A stretch of DNA of 64,000 nucleotides from Diphasiastrum complanatum (Eukaryota > Streptophyta > Lycopodiopsida > Lycopodiales > Lycopodiaceae), in contig CM055092.1 of the NCBI GenBank assembly GCA_029204225.1, forward strand, positions 86,288,032 through 86,352,031, read 5' to 3'. Of the stretch, positions 21,430-35,800 are shown in pieces (the first letter of the stretch is position 1; each line of letters begins with the position of its first letter). The notes below the pieces were generated by a model. The model was given only the letters and a program-made list of their open reading frames with translations, did no database searches and was not told the DNA's origin. Made by a program: the position numbers and the translations under genes.

Positions 21430-24400
21430 AGGTGCTTGGATTGGGTCCTCTTAGTGATTCTCACAAATGTTATTTCAAATGGATATGCAAATCTTACTTG
21501 TGAATGAATGATCATAACTTCTGATGTAGATGAGCTCTTGCCTTGATTCAAAGTGTGGTAGATAGCTTGTCCAATTTCGATTTGATCCATCATACTTTGA
21601 TAGATGTGCAAACTCACATGCATGGAGGTCGTGCTAGATCTTAGTAAGGGCCTAAAATCTCCATTTTTGACATGATAAACATCATTGGTATCAATGATTG
21701 GATTGGATGTCTTTCAATTTGGGACTCAGTTTCGTATTTCTCATTATTTGAGAGTTCACATCTTCGTTATGACAACAAATAGTGAGATTGTTGGTTTTCT
21801 ATATGGAGAATAGATTCAAAAATCTTACAAGGATTTTCAATGCGAGAATCAAACAAATGGAGACACAAATTGATGTGGTACAAATTGAATTGGAGGCTTA
21901 TAATTGTTTCATGCAAGCTAATAATGGAAAAATGTATATGCGTTGCATATCAAATAGATATGATGATGCAAAGGAGAACTATTTGGCATATTCCCTAGAT
22001 ATTGCAAAAAATTATCACTTTTTTCTGTATTTTTAGAAACATGAGTGCAAAAGATAGTATCTAAAGAAAAATGTAGTTGGAAACATGCTGCAAAATTGCA
22101 ACTAAAACATGAATATTTGTTTCAAGGCGTCCTTTTTCAATTTTGAATCAAAAACTTGCCAAAAACGACAATTCTATTAAGACGTGATTTTTTTTTTAAT
22201 TTTAAAAATAAATGTATAAAACCATATTCAATAAAGAGCATACTTTACAACACACTTTCATTGCAAGACAATCCAAGTTGAAGAAGCTAGCTCAAAAATT
22301 TAGTTTTTGAATCAATATGCATGTTGTGCCATTATGCTATTTACTATTTTTGCTAGCAAGCTCAAGAGTTTCTAATTAAAGCCAAAGCTCTCTTTTTCTA
22401 CTTGCTTTTTGTACATTGTTTTAAGTTGTAGTCCAGACCAACTAATTGAGCCACATTAAATGTGCTTGATTGCTTTAGTAGAACAATAGCGTTTAGAAAT
22501 TTATGATAGGTAGCAGATGTTGGATTTATTTCCTCTACTCTCCTAAATCCCATTTTAATCTGCCTCCATTCGTGCTGCATTTTTACTCACGTTGTCGCAC
22601 AGTCTGCATATTTACATGTAATGCAAGGCTTATGAACTGGAAATGTTGCTCGCTAAAAGAAGCTAGGACACATCAAGAAATTAAATGGATCTAAAAGATC
22701 GTAAGGCCAAATGGGCAGCCCTTACTCAATAATTTGATTTTTGGTTTTGGCATAGCTAGAGCAATCAAGCCTTTACAAGAACCGTGAAATTTCTCACAAA
22801 AGAATTCAACTAGAAAGCTCTACGATTGAAAAGTGATATGCATTTAACCCGTCATTAGAGCAATTATAATTAAAATATCTTGACCAAATTTGTTCTTGAT
22901 TACATTACTCACTATTTTCCATTTCTTCATCTGTCACCTGAGGCGTGGTAGGTGACACCTACAATCCTTTTTGTGACCAGAAGGATTAAGAAAAGGGTAA
23001 AGAATACTATGAAATTGGAAACTGAAATTCCTGAGAACTTTAATAGTACCATTGTGCAGGACTCGAATGTCATGCAAGTCATTTGTCGGATCTAGAGTTT
23101 TTGACAACTCTATGAGACAAATTCCATATGAAATCAAATGATTTTTTTGGACGATATGATGAGAAAGTGGATGGCCTTCATGGAAGAAGAACCTGTTGTA
23201 TGGGACGCAAGCGATTCCAAATATTTGAAACTAACTGGATTGGATTGACCATAGTACAGTCGTAAATCTAATGATGCCAAATACTATTGATCATAAAAGG
23301 GAGTTTTGTCAAAAATTTGAGATAAAGGTCATGACCCCTTATGGATATCTCTAAATTTACAGAACCGGAAACCCGACAAGCTAAATATATTCGTGAATTT
23401 TTTAACATTTCATGTGATTCCTTGGAAGGTAATTTTTAGTACCCGTTGACCTTGGACGATGTCACATGAATGGCTAATGAAATCGTTTTCTAAAAATGAA
23501 TCTTCAATAAATTCTTTTCTGATTATACGAGTCAATTCTCTATAATGATAACGAAGAAAATCTTTAGATTTGGGACATTAATTGTACTTGATACTATTAA
23601 TGCAACACATTTCTTGACTTTCAAGATTTCTTTGAAATTCTTCTTTGCAACTTCTCCTTGGGCATATCTAGACTGATATGCACCTCTTAGAAACTCATGT
23701 GGTTTCCTATTACAAGGGGGAGAAGTAGGAATGAATAGAAAGTTATCTAGGAGAAACATCTATAATATGTCGAACATGTTTCAAGAATAAGGATTGATAG
23801 GATATTTTGATATTACAGAAATCCTCTAAGGATTATTGTAAATATCTAGTTAGAAGATGTAAGAGACTGAAAATTAAAAAATCTTCTTGTAGTAGAAAAG
23901 TTGTTGATCACAAATCCAACTGATTTGTATAAGAACTAGAGAGGTCTATTACAAGAAGAAGTCTATTACAAGAGATGTTTGTTGAAACATGTTCCTTGCT
24001 CGAGTGTAATCAGCTTGATCTTAATGTGGATTGAGATTCATGAGTTGATGCAAGGAAGCAAATTCACTCTAATAATATGTTCTTTTGAAGTAATCTCCGG
24101 TTGAAAATTTTATTATGAAATAGCGCTCTTTGAGAAATATTCTCTCTTAGAGTTAATTGGGTTACAAGATTCTCAGTTAAGAAGTTATTTATAGATCAAG
24201 GTAAAGATCTATAGAGATATGCTATGTAGTGAATAATTGTGTAAGATCATCATTTCTTTGCGCAAGATCATCATTTTATATGCATGCATAAGCTAGTCGT
24301 TAAAACATAGGCATATTGATGAAAATCGTATGGAGACAATTTCTCGCTAGGTAATAGTGATTTCTCGATGAAAATTGCTTATAAACCTAGGTGGAATTGG

Positions 24401-25037
24401 AATCAAATTAAATGTGATGTTTTGGATCCACACCTAGACATTCAAATATTTTCTAAATCCGATACAACTAACCGAGTCAGAAGCATCACTTTTGAGTTAG
24501 TTGTTTGAATCAACAAAACAATTTCACTTATGGATATTATTGTTGAAATGTATTACTTACAAGTCACAACCTTTAAGAGTCATTTTTGGATTCATTTAGG
24601 GGGTTTTTTGTGCATAGGATACATGGAAACTTTTGGCTTTAGTCTTGTCCCAATTGGCAGAAGATAGTATGCTGTCCCGGAAACTCAAGTGAGAGTTGGA
24701 TAGTTAGGGTAAGCTGAAAGTTAAAACTTCTCGTAAGGAAGTTATGGTGAATCTTAAGTTATTCTAGATTATAACTTAAGAGTGTTAAAATCTAGAAGCA
24801 TTTTAAATTGGACCCTAACTTTGGTATGACACTCTGTACCATGTCTAGAGTAAGGGCGTTCTGAGAATTACAATTCTTATATAGGCATTGTAAGTGAGTT
24901 GTTCAAGTCTGAAACTTTCCAGATGGAAAGGACTTTTTAGAGCAACTCATCTAAGAATTGTGACGCTCTGGTTAAGTATAGATTTGGAATCTGGTGAATT
25001 GTGATTATAGAATCATAATTTAGACTCTGGGATATAC
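21427..25037. other. Unassigned intergenic DNA
   Basis: AT-rich, no gene recognised on either strand. Frames at 21782-22036 (+), 22398-22580 (-) and 23532-23759 (-) have no recognisable homology and no supporting splice or start context. 23180-24300 looks like decayed repeat DNA. Confidence 0.4.
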
Positions 25038-26411
25038 TTGATCAATAGGAGAAAGCTACATTCATGGTTGGATTACCGTGGACGTATAAACAAGGGCACA
25101 ATTTGGGTAGTGGTCGACCGTGTTACCAAATTGGCTACGTTTATTCAGGTAAAGACCACCACGAAGGCTTTTGATTTAGCTCATTTATTTGTTGAGTGTC
25201 TATTTAGGCTTTACGAATTACCAAGTGATATTGTGAACGATTGCAATCTGAGGTTCACCGGTCACTTTTGGTCCGGGCCGTGTTTGCTAAACTGGAGACG
25301 ACACTGAGCTTGAGCTCTTCTAATCATCCCGAGATGGAGGCCAGATAGAAAGAACAAATCAGACGATGGAACAAATGCTACGAGCATATGTTTCTCGACG
25401 ACAATCTGATTGGGAGAAGTATATGCCCTTGATTGTGTTTGCCTATATTAGTCATTCGGCTACCAGTTATAGCCCATTTATGCTTATGTACTGTTTGAAC
25501 CTAGATCGCCCGTTTCTATTGAGACACGGACGATCAAGTTTCAGAAGGTAGTAGATTTCCTACACATAAGCAGAAAATGCTACAGATAGCACATGAGGAT
25601 GTCTAGTGTGCCCAAGATTGGGACCAACATTATGCTAATCTAAAAACATCACCTCGAGACTTTCAAGTGAGGGATTGGGTGTATTTGTGAATCCCGAAGG
25701 ATTCTAGTGTAATGCGTACCGATAAGCATTACAAATTCTCCGCTAGATATAGTGGACCGTATCTATTATAATTAAAATTTTAGTGTTCCTGAGCAGCGGA
25801 CAGCGCTCACGTTGTGACGGGCAGCATGAGCGCTACCCGAGACCCTTTTTTTTTTAAATTTTCCTTCATGTTTTTTTTTTTTTTTTTTTTTTTCCGAACA
25901 GTGGTCGCGCTGCCCCATGGGCAGCCTAACCCTGTCCAGAAAAAAAAAAAAAAAAAAAAAAAAAAACTCCCCATTTTTCAAATTTTTAACCCTCCCCTTT
26001 GCCTGCCAGCCCAAAACTCTGCCCTGCCCGCCCGCAGACTTGCGGGCTCACATCACTAGTCAGATCTTGAAAAATATAGAATCCTTAGCTTACCAATTGG
26101 ACCTCCCGGAAAGAACTCAAGTGCACCCGATTTTTCCATAGGCCGACTCAAGAAGAGTCCACGTGAAGTGAAGCATGTTGGTTCTGGAGATTAATTTTTA
26201 CCTGTTGGATGAATCATCGGGTGTGTCTCGACTTGAACCCAAAAGGATCTCGGACACAAGAAAAAAACGATTGAGAAATCGTATAGTTATCGAGCATCTG
26301 GTTCGATGGAAGGGTCGCACAAACGATGATAATTCCTGAGAACATGAAAGGAGCTTGAGGAAGAACTTCCCTATAGGTTCTAAGGACAGAACTTGAATAA
26401 GGGAGAGAGAA
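25038..26411 (+). pseudogene. Chromovirus integrase end and chromodomain, interrupted by an insertion
   Basis: The + strand reads integrase core motifs: VVDRVTKLATFIQVK, LPSDIVNDCNLRFTGHFW, then after a frameshift YVSRRQSDWEKYMPLIVFAY, and DWVYL near 25675. The frame is then cut by a T/A-rich insertion (about 25770-26060) and resumes with ESLAYQLDLPERTQVHPIF (26080-26140) and a chromodomain (RLRNRIVIEHLVRWKGRTND, about 26270-26330). A polypurine run GGGAGAGAGA precedes the LTR start at 26412. It has many stops and no upstream pol domains. It is the same kind of element as the minus-strand chromovirus at 10.3-13.7 kb. Confidence 0.85.
25770..26060. mobile_element. Inverted-repeat insertion with T-tract, GC palindrome and A-tract
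   Basis: Interrupts the chromovirus reading frame. Order: TAGTG...TGAGC end, T11, a second T-tract of over 20, a GC-rich spacer containing the palindrome CTGCCCCATGGGCAG (about 25910-25924), an A-tract of about 27, and an end GAGC..ATCACTA that mirrors the left end. It resembles a foldback or MITE insertion; target duplications are not clear. Confidence 0.45.
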
Positions 26412-26856
26412 TGTCATGTCTACAATTGATCTTAGATAGCTTATCCCGCTAAATGTCAGTAGGCCTACCTCGGCCTGTAAGTTAATTATGATTATGAGGG
26501 GTTTGGGGCCCTCATGTGCATATGATCATAATTAATAGTTGGAGGCCTAAAACTCAAGATGGCAAATTATTATGGGTCTATCGGTGACTCATAAGGGAAT
26601 TGGATGATGTGGCCCAAATAGGCTGCATAGGTGTCCAGTGAGGTGTCACAATGAACTACTAGTGGTGCCCTTAGAGAGTATAAGTCTCTCACTAGTGCAT
26701 GCTTGATTTTGGTGATTGATCCATAGCCTGGGAGCTAGATCCGTAAGATCTAGGTTTGGTTGGGTTGGTTTGTCCACCATCCCATTCTCTTGTGTTGCTT
26801 TGTTGCGGCTGACTTGGTTAGTGCATCCTTGGTGAGGGGCTTTATACTTATCCAAC
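26412..26856 (+). repeat. Probable 3' LTR of the + strand chromovirus
   Basis: Starts TGTCATGTC immediately after the polypurine tract, the same start as the chromovirus LTR at 10.3-10.8 kb. The end at TCCAACA is a guess, since there is no partner LTR in the window. Confidence 0.5.
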
Positions 26857-27812
26857 ATAATCAATTCAAAATAATGAAGGTTGATTCAAAGAGAAATCAA
26901 TGATATGGCTGATTTTGTGATTCAAATAACAAATGAAAAAAACTACATGATAATATTTCAACTGCCTCCTAAGCATGCTCTAAGCATTATCATGCTGGCA
27001 TGATTCAAATTCATATGCATGCCCTGTGTTTGACAAACTGCATTATTAAAGGTCCTTTCCTTGAAGTTGAATGAATGATGCAAGTCAATAACGTTCCTTT
27101 CACAATAATTAATCACCATATATTTGAAGCAAAATGCGCAAATTAGTAAACATCTGATACTGGAGAAAGACAACTTCCAGCACCTGACCAAAATTCAAGC
27201 CTTGGCAAATACGAAACACAAATAGTCAATGATTTCCAATTCAAATCTGAAATCTTTGGGATTGATCAAATACAAATAGATAAGATCAACAAGAGATTTG
27301 ACTTGAAGAGAGTAAAAGGTAAACTATTGCTTCTGGAATTCATATAACAATATAAGACTTCTCAAATTTTGTCTACTAACCATCTTACACCATCAAAAAG
27401 CAACCGATATTCTTATGGAAGCTTGGAAATTTCTGAGACGATAGCTTATACACACTCAAAATAAATAAATTTTTTCTCGTATTTGGACCCTTCTGCTTAT
27501 TACATCAGAAACAGCACTTCACTGAAATGGCATGACTGAGTAAATTTGCATGCATAGGAGGTACCATGGCACATGAAGCCACATTGATATATAGAAAACT
27601 TAACACGCAGGTATCAGGAAAGTTCTGTAACATATTGATATTTCCTGAAATCGTTCTGATCTTGTCAGCAAATTAAGGGTCGAATTGTCAACCTATTTGT
27701 AACTTGTTAAATCTCTACTGCCTTTTAATTTCACGATTCATACAAGGATCATGAGAATATTTGGTGTGGTGCTCAAAACGCTGACCAGTGATATGTACAG
27801 CTATCTGTGGAC
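26857..27812. other. Downstream flank of the MOSC gene
   Basis: No recognised gene. The part nearest 27812 should hold the 3' UTR of the minus-strand MOSC gene; no convincing AATAAA-type signal was picked out. Confidence 0.4.
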
Positions 27813-29873
27813 TTATTCTTTTGACATTATTGTTGAAATTGCTGGGGCTTTCTCAAGCACACATATTTTGTCTCCAATTGCAACTATAGGTCGTGGTTCA
27901 ATTGAAGAAACAAAGGAATTTTCACAAACAATATTCTGACCAAAGTATACCTGCAAAACAGCAAAAGTTACTAGGGAAAATGATAACAATTTTAAGTTAT
28001 GTTTATCTCTTCAGTAGATCACTGTATTTTTTGGACAAGGTGTGGTAGCAAAAAAACTTGAAAAGAACAAGTAGCCAAAAAGCATGGCCTCAAATTTGAA
28101 AAGTTCTGTATATATTTGCAACCATCAAAATCATTGTACTACTCTACAACGATCAAAAAACATAAATCGAAGGTATCCAACCAAAAATGAATGGATGTTG
28201 CAAGCTGGCTGGGTCCTTTTGGATACTTTTCACCTATAAGAAAAATGCTACCTTTTGATAGTTATTGTTCTTTCATGTGAACACCAAGTGAGTTATCAAG
28301 ACTAAGGATCCGAAAAGGTAGGCAGTATTTGCTAGGTGTGGAGCTAAGCGATTATCCAGAGGAATGTAATGAACATAGAATGAGATATACTAACAATTTA
28401 TCAGCATACTTGATTAAACTTAAGTCTCTGGTAATTGTGCCATGATTCTTGACATTTGCACAGAGTTTGTTTGTCTCTTGTAAGGTGTCAAGTTAATCAT
28501 ACATCAGCAGGGATCTTGAATAAGATTCAACTCATAGCTTTTCAACTGTGTGCATAAAGTACATATGGCTTTACCGATGAATAGAGTATCATCAGTTTCT
28601 AGCCACAATGTCAGTATAGAGTATCATCAGTTTCTAGCCCTAAATGTCAGTTTGCAGGTCACTGGACTGAAAAGTGCAGACAATAGACAGGTAGGTTCCG
28701 ATGATATCGTGACGCAAAAGTTTTGTGAAAAAAGATATATTCTTGATCAATGGCATAAGAAGCAATTTTACCTGATTTTTCATGTTCTTTACAGAGGATA
28801 AAAGCTGACCATTTCGGAAGGTTCGAAGTGTCACTAAAGGCTCTTGCCCAACCTCTCCTGTCTCCTGGTCAGTTGTAGTCACCTGGAAAGTTCTCAGCTT
28901 ATTAAGATATTTCACAGAAGCTACTCCATACTCATTGTAACTTACATGAAGGCACCAAACAAGCTGAAAATGTAACTCCTTCCTAACAAGTTAGTGCCAA
29001 CAACATAGAGCAGAATGAGAGTGTTGCAGTTTCCCAGGAAATAAGCAATCTGCATAGAAGCCGGCACATATAAAAGTAATAGAGTCAACTTTCTGAATGG
29101 ATATTCTTCACCTTGCAGCGAGAGCACAATTTTACACCATGAAACTTCAGGTTGCCAATCAGGAAAGTCTGCCAATAGTCCTCTGCAAAAGGTGTAGATC
29201 CCTGTACGATTATGCTAATCAAGAGAAAAAATTCACACAATATTGTCAAACTTAGTTGTGTTGGAATACAGAAAACAAAGAGATGACAGTTTCCAATATA
29301 TTTTGAAAATACAGACAATCTAATAAGAACCAAAAAAAAAGCAATTTGTTAGAGATTATGTAGGGAATACGGCCAAGCTAAAGGTCATGTCATGTCAAAT
29401 AGCAATACACAATCACTTGGTTCTTGAAAAGCCACTCATATCCAGAATAGCACCATGACTAACAAACAGCAGGTGACCAGGCGATGCACAATCCGGAGAA
29501 AAGAATCGGTTTATCTAATTTCTAAGACGAGTTGCCATACCTGGGTCTAAATCGGTTGATTGGGAGTGGATCCTTCAAGTGTTCATTAAGTGCATCCATT
29601 GAAGCCTGAATAAGGACAAAAAAGAATATATCTAGTGGTTAAGTACATATGCTCAGGATGGCTAGTAGTATAGGGAAAACTTAAGCGGGTAAGCTTTACA
29701 AATCTCTGTTCCTTAAAACACTGTTTATGCTCATATGCATGCCCAGAAAAGAATTGCTATTTCCAGCCACTCCAAAAATTTGACCTCTGATACAAGGAGG
29801 AATGGGTATCCATCAGTGAAGGTTGTCTGATAACCATTTGCAAATTTTTTGTCCGTTGGCCTTGTTGATTGAT
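27813..29873 (-). CDS. MOSC gene exons 4-8 (3' block)
   Basis: 29873-29785 (QSTRPTDKKFANGYQTTF, TDGYPFLLVSE; the acceptor is TAGCAG, so 29876 is an alternative start adding one codon), 29605-29541 (ASMDALNEHLKDPLPINRFR), 29214-29112 (IIVQGSTPFAEDYWQTF, FHGVKLCSRCK), 28882-28772 (TTTDQETGEVGQEPLVTLR, FRNGQLLSSVKN), 27950-27813 (VYFGQNIVCENSF, VAIGDKICVLEK, stop TAA). All introns in this block are GT-AG and 0.2-0.8 kb. Confidence 0.92.
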
Positions 29874-32800
29874 CTGCTAAAATCAAACAGATCATGAACT
29901 TATAATAAGTTCTTTCATGATTGAATTTGGAATAGTGATTAGCAAGCTTAACAACACTAGAAATGTCTAATTTGAAGTGCTTGATGTAAAACTTGCCAGT
30001 ATTGATAAGACAAAATTTTGAGCTCCCAAGTGAGAGCAGATGACGTAAGTGTGGCCCACTCAAAACCATGAACTACTACTAGAACCAGTGCAGAGCAATT
30101 TTTCGTCTTCATATCTGCAAACAAAGAAAAGTTAAAAGGATTGCCTGGATCAAATCGCACGAGCCGACATGGTTTCTGAAGATACTTTGAAAACCAATTG
30201 GCTGCAGCTCCTCCTTCATCTAAGGCTAAGCCTGTCCACTCCCAAACAGAAACCTGTATCACGTTTCTCTGGAATTTTCCAATGTTCAATGGTATCCGCA
30301 GAGATTCCATTCCTGGTGCTGTAAGGCCTGCAACACCGAGTATCACCACATGAAGGGCAATAGAAGCTCGTAAGCACTCATTTTGGCCTCAATTACTATA
30401 AACATAATGCAGGCCCCTAAGGCCTCACTTGTTGAATGGATGATTTGAGATCTAGTGCTAGATCAGAATAGCCTACGCTCAGCTTACAGTTTTGTTATTA
30501 TGTTAGTAATATCTGTGGTTTTCTCAGAAATCTTAAAAAAATAAAAAAGTGAAATTATAATTATAGATAGGTGTTTAAAACAAGCTGAATGGACCAAGAG
30601 GGCCATATTAACGTGCTAGGATGAAGAGTCATTAACACCCCTGTGAATATTCCATGGTAGACCAAGCCACCCAAAGGAACCAACAATGCTAGATTGTAGA
30701 TACATTATCATATGCTTCCACTATCCACCTTTATGGAACAAGAGTGCTGCCAAAGGCATTCTTAAATAAATGCATAGAGAAGGTATCTGAAGGGGAAATT
30801 GACACCAAATGTTATGGACATGGTTCTTGCCTCAACCATGAGAATATCCCACTTACTATTGGAACTTGCAGATATTTTATTGCATTACTCCAAGCCATGT
30901 GCACTCCTAGATCATGATACGTGGCAACCATGCAGGTTCACGAGTCACCGGTCAAGTCTACAGGCCCAGTCATCGTCCAGTCTCAAGTTTAGGTTTGGGA
31001 CCCAAGGCAGTTGGGTCCCTAACATTGGATCTTAATGTTGGTTCTAGAACTTCAAGTTGGTTAAGTCTGATCTTTGTTGGCAAATTGGCTACTTGTACAT
31101 TGAGTGGGTTCGGACGACAAGTGTTGAAAGCCGGGAAGCTAATTCATGGTTCTCGGCTCCCTTTGGGATTCTTGCGTTACAACATATAACTGATGAATAA
31201 CCAACAAAACCAAAACAGAATGAACATGCGTGACATGAAAAGAGAAGTGCTATAAATAAGGATATCATCAAAATAAACTATGACACATTTCCCAAGTAAA
31301 GGATGAAAAGATTGTGTCAACTAACGCAATGAACTCGTGACCAGTGATACGGAGACGAAGGTGAATATGGCAGGGACCCGGCTTATCGGCCCAAGTAGTA
31401 TAACCAAGTTGAGCATGGCAAGTAGCAACATCAATAGGATTGGATGGAAGCTTAGGAGGTGTGTCAAGGATAACGACAACTGAGCGATCATCATCTAAAA
31501 TTGAAGACATATGGCAAAATTAGGACTTATCATAAGGTGTGTCAACATCATGAAAATAAACTGCAGTGGCGGAGGAAGCCTGGCGACAATTACGTGCCAT
31601 ATGATCAGGACTTTTACAAATGAAACATAAGTGCTTCTCAAGGATCTCATGCCTCTCAACAGGTGAGTAGCGACGAGCAAGACAGGACAAGGAGAAACAG
31701 ACAGGGGTGGTCTGAGAGAAAAAGTGGAAGGAGAACTAACAAGGATAGGACTAACATAAGAGGTAGAAGAAAGAATAGGACCAATGAAGGAGCGAGGTGG
31801 ACGTGAAAAAGACGATGACACGGGAAAATACTTATGTTGCAAAGAAGTGGCAAGGGAGATGGCATGAGACGGAGAGAGTGAGTGGAAGAAAAGAAAAAAC
31901 ATCATACCTGAGCGCTCCTCGTAAGCCTGCAACGTAAAGGAAAATGAGCTCCGATGTAGAAATTTCCAAAAATAGGCAGGAGAGCTCTGTAAGGGCTGTC
32001 ATAAACTCTATCCAACCAATGTTTTGAGGGCTCGTTTCATACGTCGTTTCGAAACGTGTTCGAAACGCGTTCGAAACAACTTTTGGTTCTGGTTCGAAAC
32101 GGGATTTTTTTTTAGGGTTTTTTTTTTTTTGAATGTGTTTTTGAGGGTTTACACATGTCATAGACAGTCCGGTAACAAGTAGATACATCCAATTTCATGA
32201 GAATGCTCTAGAGAATGCAATTCAAGAGGAGAAGTTGTAGTATCAGGAATCAGTATGTGGTCACTGCCAACTGGTCACGACTCAGTGCTCACTTGACACT
32301 TTCCTCGGTCAATTATTGATATTGTCACTATTCATCATACATATTACAGTCTCAATTTTCAAACATCCGGGAACTTCCAAAAATTGTAAAGTTTAAACAG
32401 TAATTGTAAAGTTACAACTTATAAACTAATAACTATTATCTATAGAAGTTAGAACTTTCAACTTTCAACTTACTACTTATTACTTAGTACTTAGAAGTTA
32501 CTAGTTAGTACTTACAAGTTTGAAGTTACAACTTTTCACTAAGTTCTAACTTCTAAGTAGTAAGTAGTAAGTTCTAACTAGTATTAAGTAACTACTAACA
32601 ATTTTGAATTTACAAATCAGACTTCAGTGAATCACGAATTACAATTTACAATTCAAGAGTCAAAAGTTTAAACTTTAAAGTTTAAAGTAAACTGTAAAAG
32701 CAATGATGCTATCATGCTGCATAAATAACAAGAGTGTCAAGCATGGCCTCGGCCCTCAAGGCTCAAGCCTGAGGCCCCATGAGTCTGAAGTCAACTGTCA

Positions 32801-35800
32801 TATGTAGACAGTAATATGTATAACTACTATGCTAGAGCCCTCAGCCTAGAGTATGCCACTAATAACTATCATCTATGATCTATGCTGAGCAATGAGTCCC
32901 CCCCCCCCCCCAATGCCCATCCAGGCTCTAGCCTTCCCGCCTCGGACGCTGTCGTCGTGGAGGCACTGGCATGTCCTCAGGCTCAATGTCATCCTCCCCA
33001 TCATCAGAGTCACCCTCATCCTCCTCATCCGATCCCTCACCCTCAGTGGCGGATTCCTCATCTGAGTCAGAGCTAGAGGGACTCTCAGAGGTGTCTGAGA
33101 CTGCTGCATGGGTTGGGCCCTCTCCTGCGCCCCTGGTCCTGTGTGCTGCAGCTCGAGTGGTAGGCCCTGCGCAATGCACACAAGGAAATTGGAATCAGCA
33201 CTTAGGCTCGACTCTCGAGTCTCGACATGTCATATTACTTTTATGTTTTAACTTACAATTTACAAATTACAAATCAGTAATTACAATTTACAATCTAGTA
33301 ATCTACTATCTAGTATTTCAATTTTCTACAAAATTTCAAAGTACTAAAAGCCTACTAATGTAACGCAGTGAATCGGGGAATTGGGCATCGAAATCAAACT
33401 GCAGCTGCTAAGGCCTCGAGATGGAGTAGAGCATAGACATCCTCCTCCTCTTGTGATCTTGGTGGCAAGTCTGGAACCTTTGTCACATCGATCTCATCGG
33501 GATTAACCTACGAAAATTGAAATTAAACCAAGATTTCGATTCTCAATAGTAAGTATTGGTAAACGATTTAAAAAAAATAGCAAATTTGAAATGTAAATGT
33601 TGAAAGTTGAAACTTGAAGCCTGAAGGTTCTAACTTCTTAGTGTAGAGTCTAGACTTTACTATCTAGACAAATCATGATTCATGGTACATACTAGACTCT
33701 ATAGAATTCAGATTAATGATTTAATCATGAATCATGATTCACTACCTGTATGGGCTCCCCAGTCTCTCTCAGCTTCTTCACAAGCCGTAGGTTGGCATGC
33801 ACATACACCAACCTCAGCTGCTCAGTAGAAAGTCTGTTCCTCCTCTTCGTATGAATCAGAGCGAACACACTCCAATTTCTCTCACATGCAACTGCTGCGA
33901 AATCTTGTGAGAGGACGCGGATGGCAAGTTTCTGCAACTTGGGAACATCATTCCCATACTTCATCCACCATGAAACAGGGCGCAATTGCCCTTCCCTCAG
34001 CATGGCAGCTGCACGATCGAAATCGAGGCGCTCGGTCCTGAACATTCAACATTCATCACCATTCAAATTTCAAAATATATTAGTAAATACTAAATGCTTA
34101 CAAATTACTACTATTAAGTTTTAACTAGCAGCTAGCTTAAGCCTTAGACTTCAAAGTTCATACATATTACATATACATACTACATAGATGAATACATATT
34201 ACATACCTGGGTCCTGAATACATATTACAATTTACTAATTACATAGTACATACCTGAATAAATTCAAGTCATCCATGAGTGCATCCTGATCCCTGGAATG
34301 AAATAGATAGAGGAGACGTAGGAATGCCATCCTTGCCTGAGCTCTCGATCATGCTCCGTCCTCCATGGTGGATGAAGCAAGCAAGCCACGGCATGCAGGG
34401 GTTGATGGAACCACTGCCATCTGCCCAGAAATAGGCCCCTTACTTCTGCCAGCCTGCAAACAATCAGGACTTGGGAGTGAAGTTTGAGGCTTGAGCATTC
34501 AAGTCTCAAGATTCAAGAACTATTAAGTTTTAACTAAATTCTAATCATGAATGTCAATGAACATTGAAGATTCAAGAATCAACTTTGAAACTTTTAACGT
34601 AGTTACTAGACTCTAGTAATATACCTGTCAGGAGCCATGGTGGTGCAACTCTGAAGCTACTCTCCCAGCTTATCCATAAACTCATAAAGAAGGCCTAAGG
34701 TGGAACCCTCTCTATCAGTAAGGCGAAGCACACTATAGATAGGCTGCATGGATATGACAATGGAGCGTGCATCATCCCAAAATGAAGTCCCCATCACGAT
34801 CGCCTCAAATCTCCTGGCCTTGGCCTCTCGTGATCGGCCCCACTCTGCCTAATGGGGTGAAACCACTGTCATCCTCAAGCTTCCATGCACTTTTATGAGC
34901 CGCTCCAAAACAATGAGCATATAGGCAAACCTAGGATGAAAATCATGAAATAAGATTTGTGATTGGCCATAGGCTATAGGCAACAAGCAGGCTATACTAT
35001 ATAGCAAAATTCAAATTCTATGAGCACTGAAACTTGAAGCTAAAACAAAATTGCAATTTTCAAATCAAAAAATTGGAAACAGGTTGTCAAGTGGGAAGTT
35101 GGAACTTGGCTACCTGGTGGGGGCAGGCCTCAAGAGATCCAAGGTGGAATAGGACCTGAAGATGCTCAAGACCCTCTGTCTCTTGGTGACAAATCTCACC
35201 AAGAATCGTGCCATGTCTAAACCTCCTTGACCCAGGGTAATCTCCCAATGTCTTCAACTAGGAGGTCAAGACAATGTGCAGCACATGGACTCCAAAAAAT
35301 CCAAGGGTACTTCTCATTCACCATCTTCCCCATGGCAACACAATTGGACGCGTTGTCCGTGACAACCTGCATTGGAATTCCGACAAAGGTCAAATCATAA
35401 CTCATGAACAATGAACATTCACCATTGAGCATTCCAAATGCAAATGTAAATTGCAAATGTAAATGGCAAGTGCACACTGCAAATTGCAACGTTCAAAACA
35501 ATAATCACGATTCACAAAATGTAAGTTGTAACTTGTAACTCACTAAGTCCTAACTTCAAAGCTGAGAGCTCAATGTCGAAAGTTTCAAAGTTGAAACTTG
35601 AAAGTGGCATACCTGGACAACATTCTCTTTTCCGACCTCCTCAATGGCCTGTGAGATGTACTCAAACAATCTCCTGCCATCCAATGACATGCCTGGCTGC
35701 GACGTGTCAATGGATCTCAAAAACATGGTGCCCATGCAAGAAGACACCAATATATTCACAAGATGGCACCTCTTTGCATCGGTCCAACCATCTGATATTA

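Noticed and set aside
25773-26051. CACTA-family transposon, because TAGTG and CACTA occur at the ends of the insertion
   Set aside because: The motifs are in the wrong orientation (TAGTG at the left, CACTA at the right) and there is no coding sequence or 3-bp duplication.
32971-33363. 130-codon + strand frame, Ser-rich
   Set aside because: Antisense shadow of the acidic C-terminal exon of the hAT transposase.
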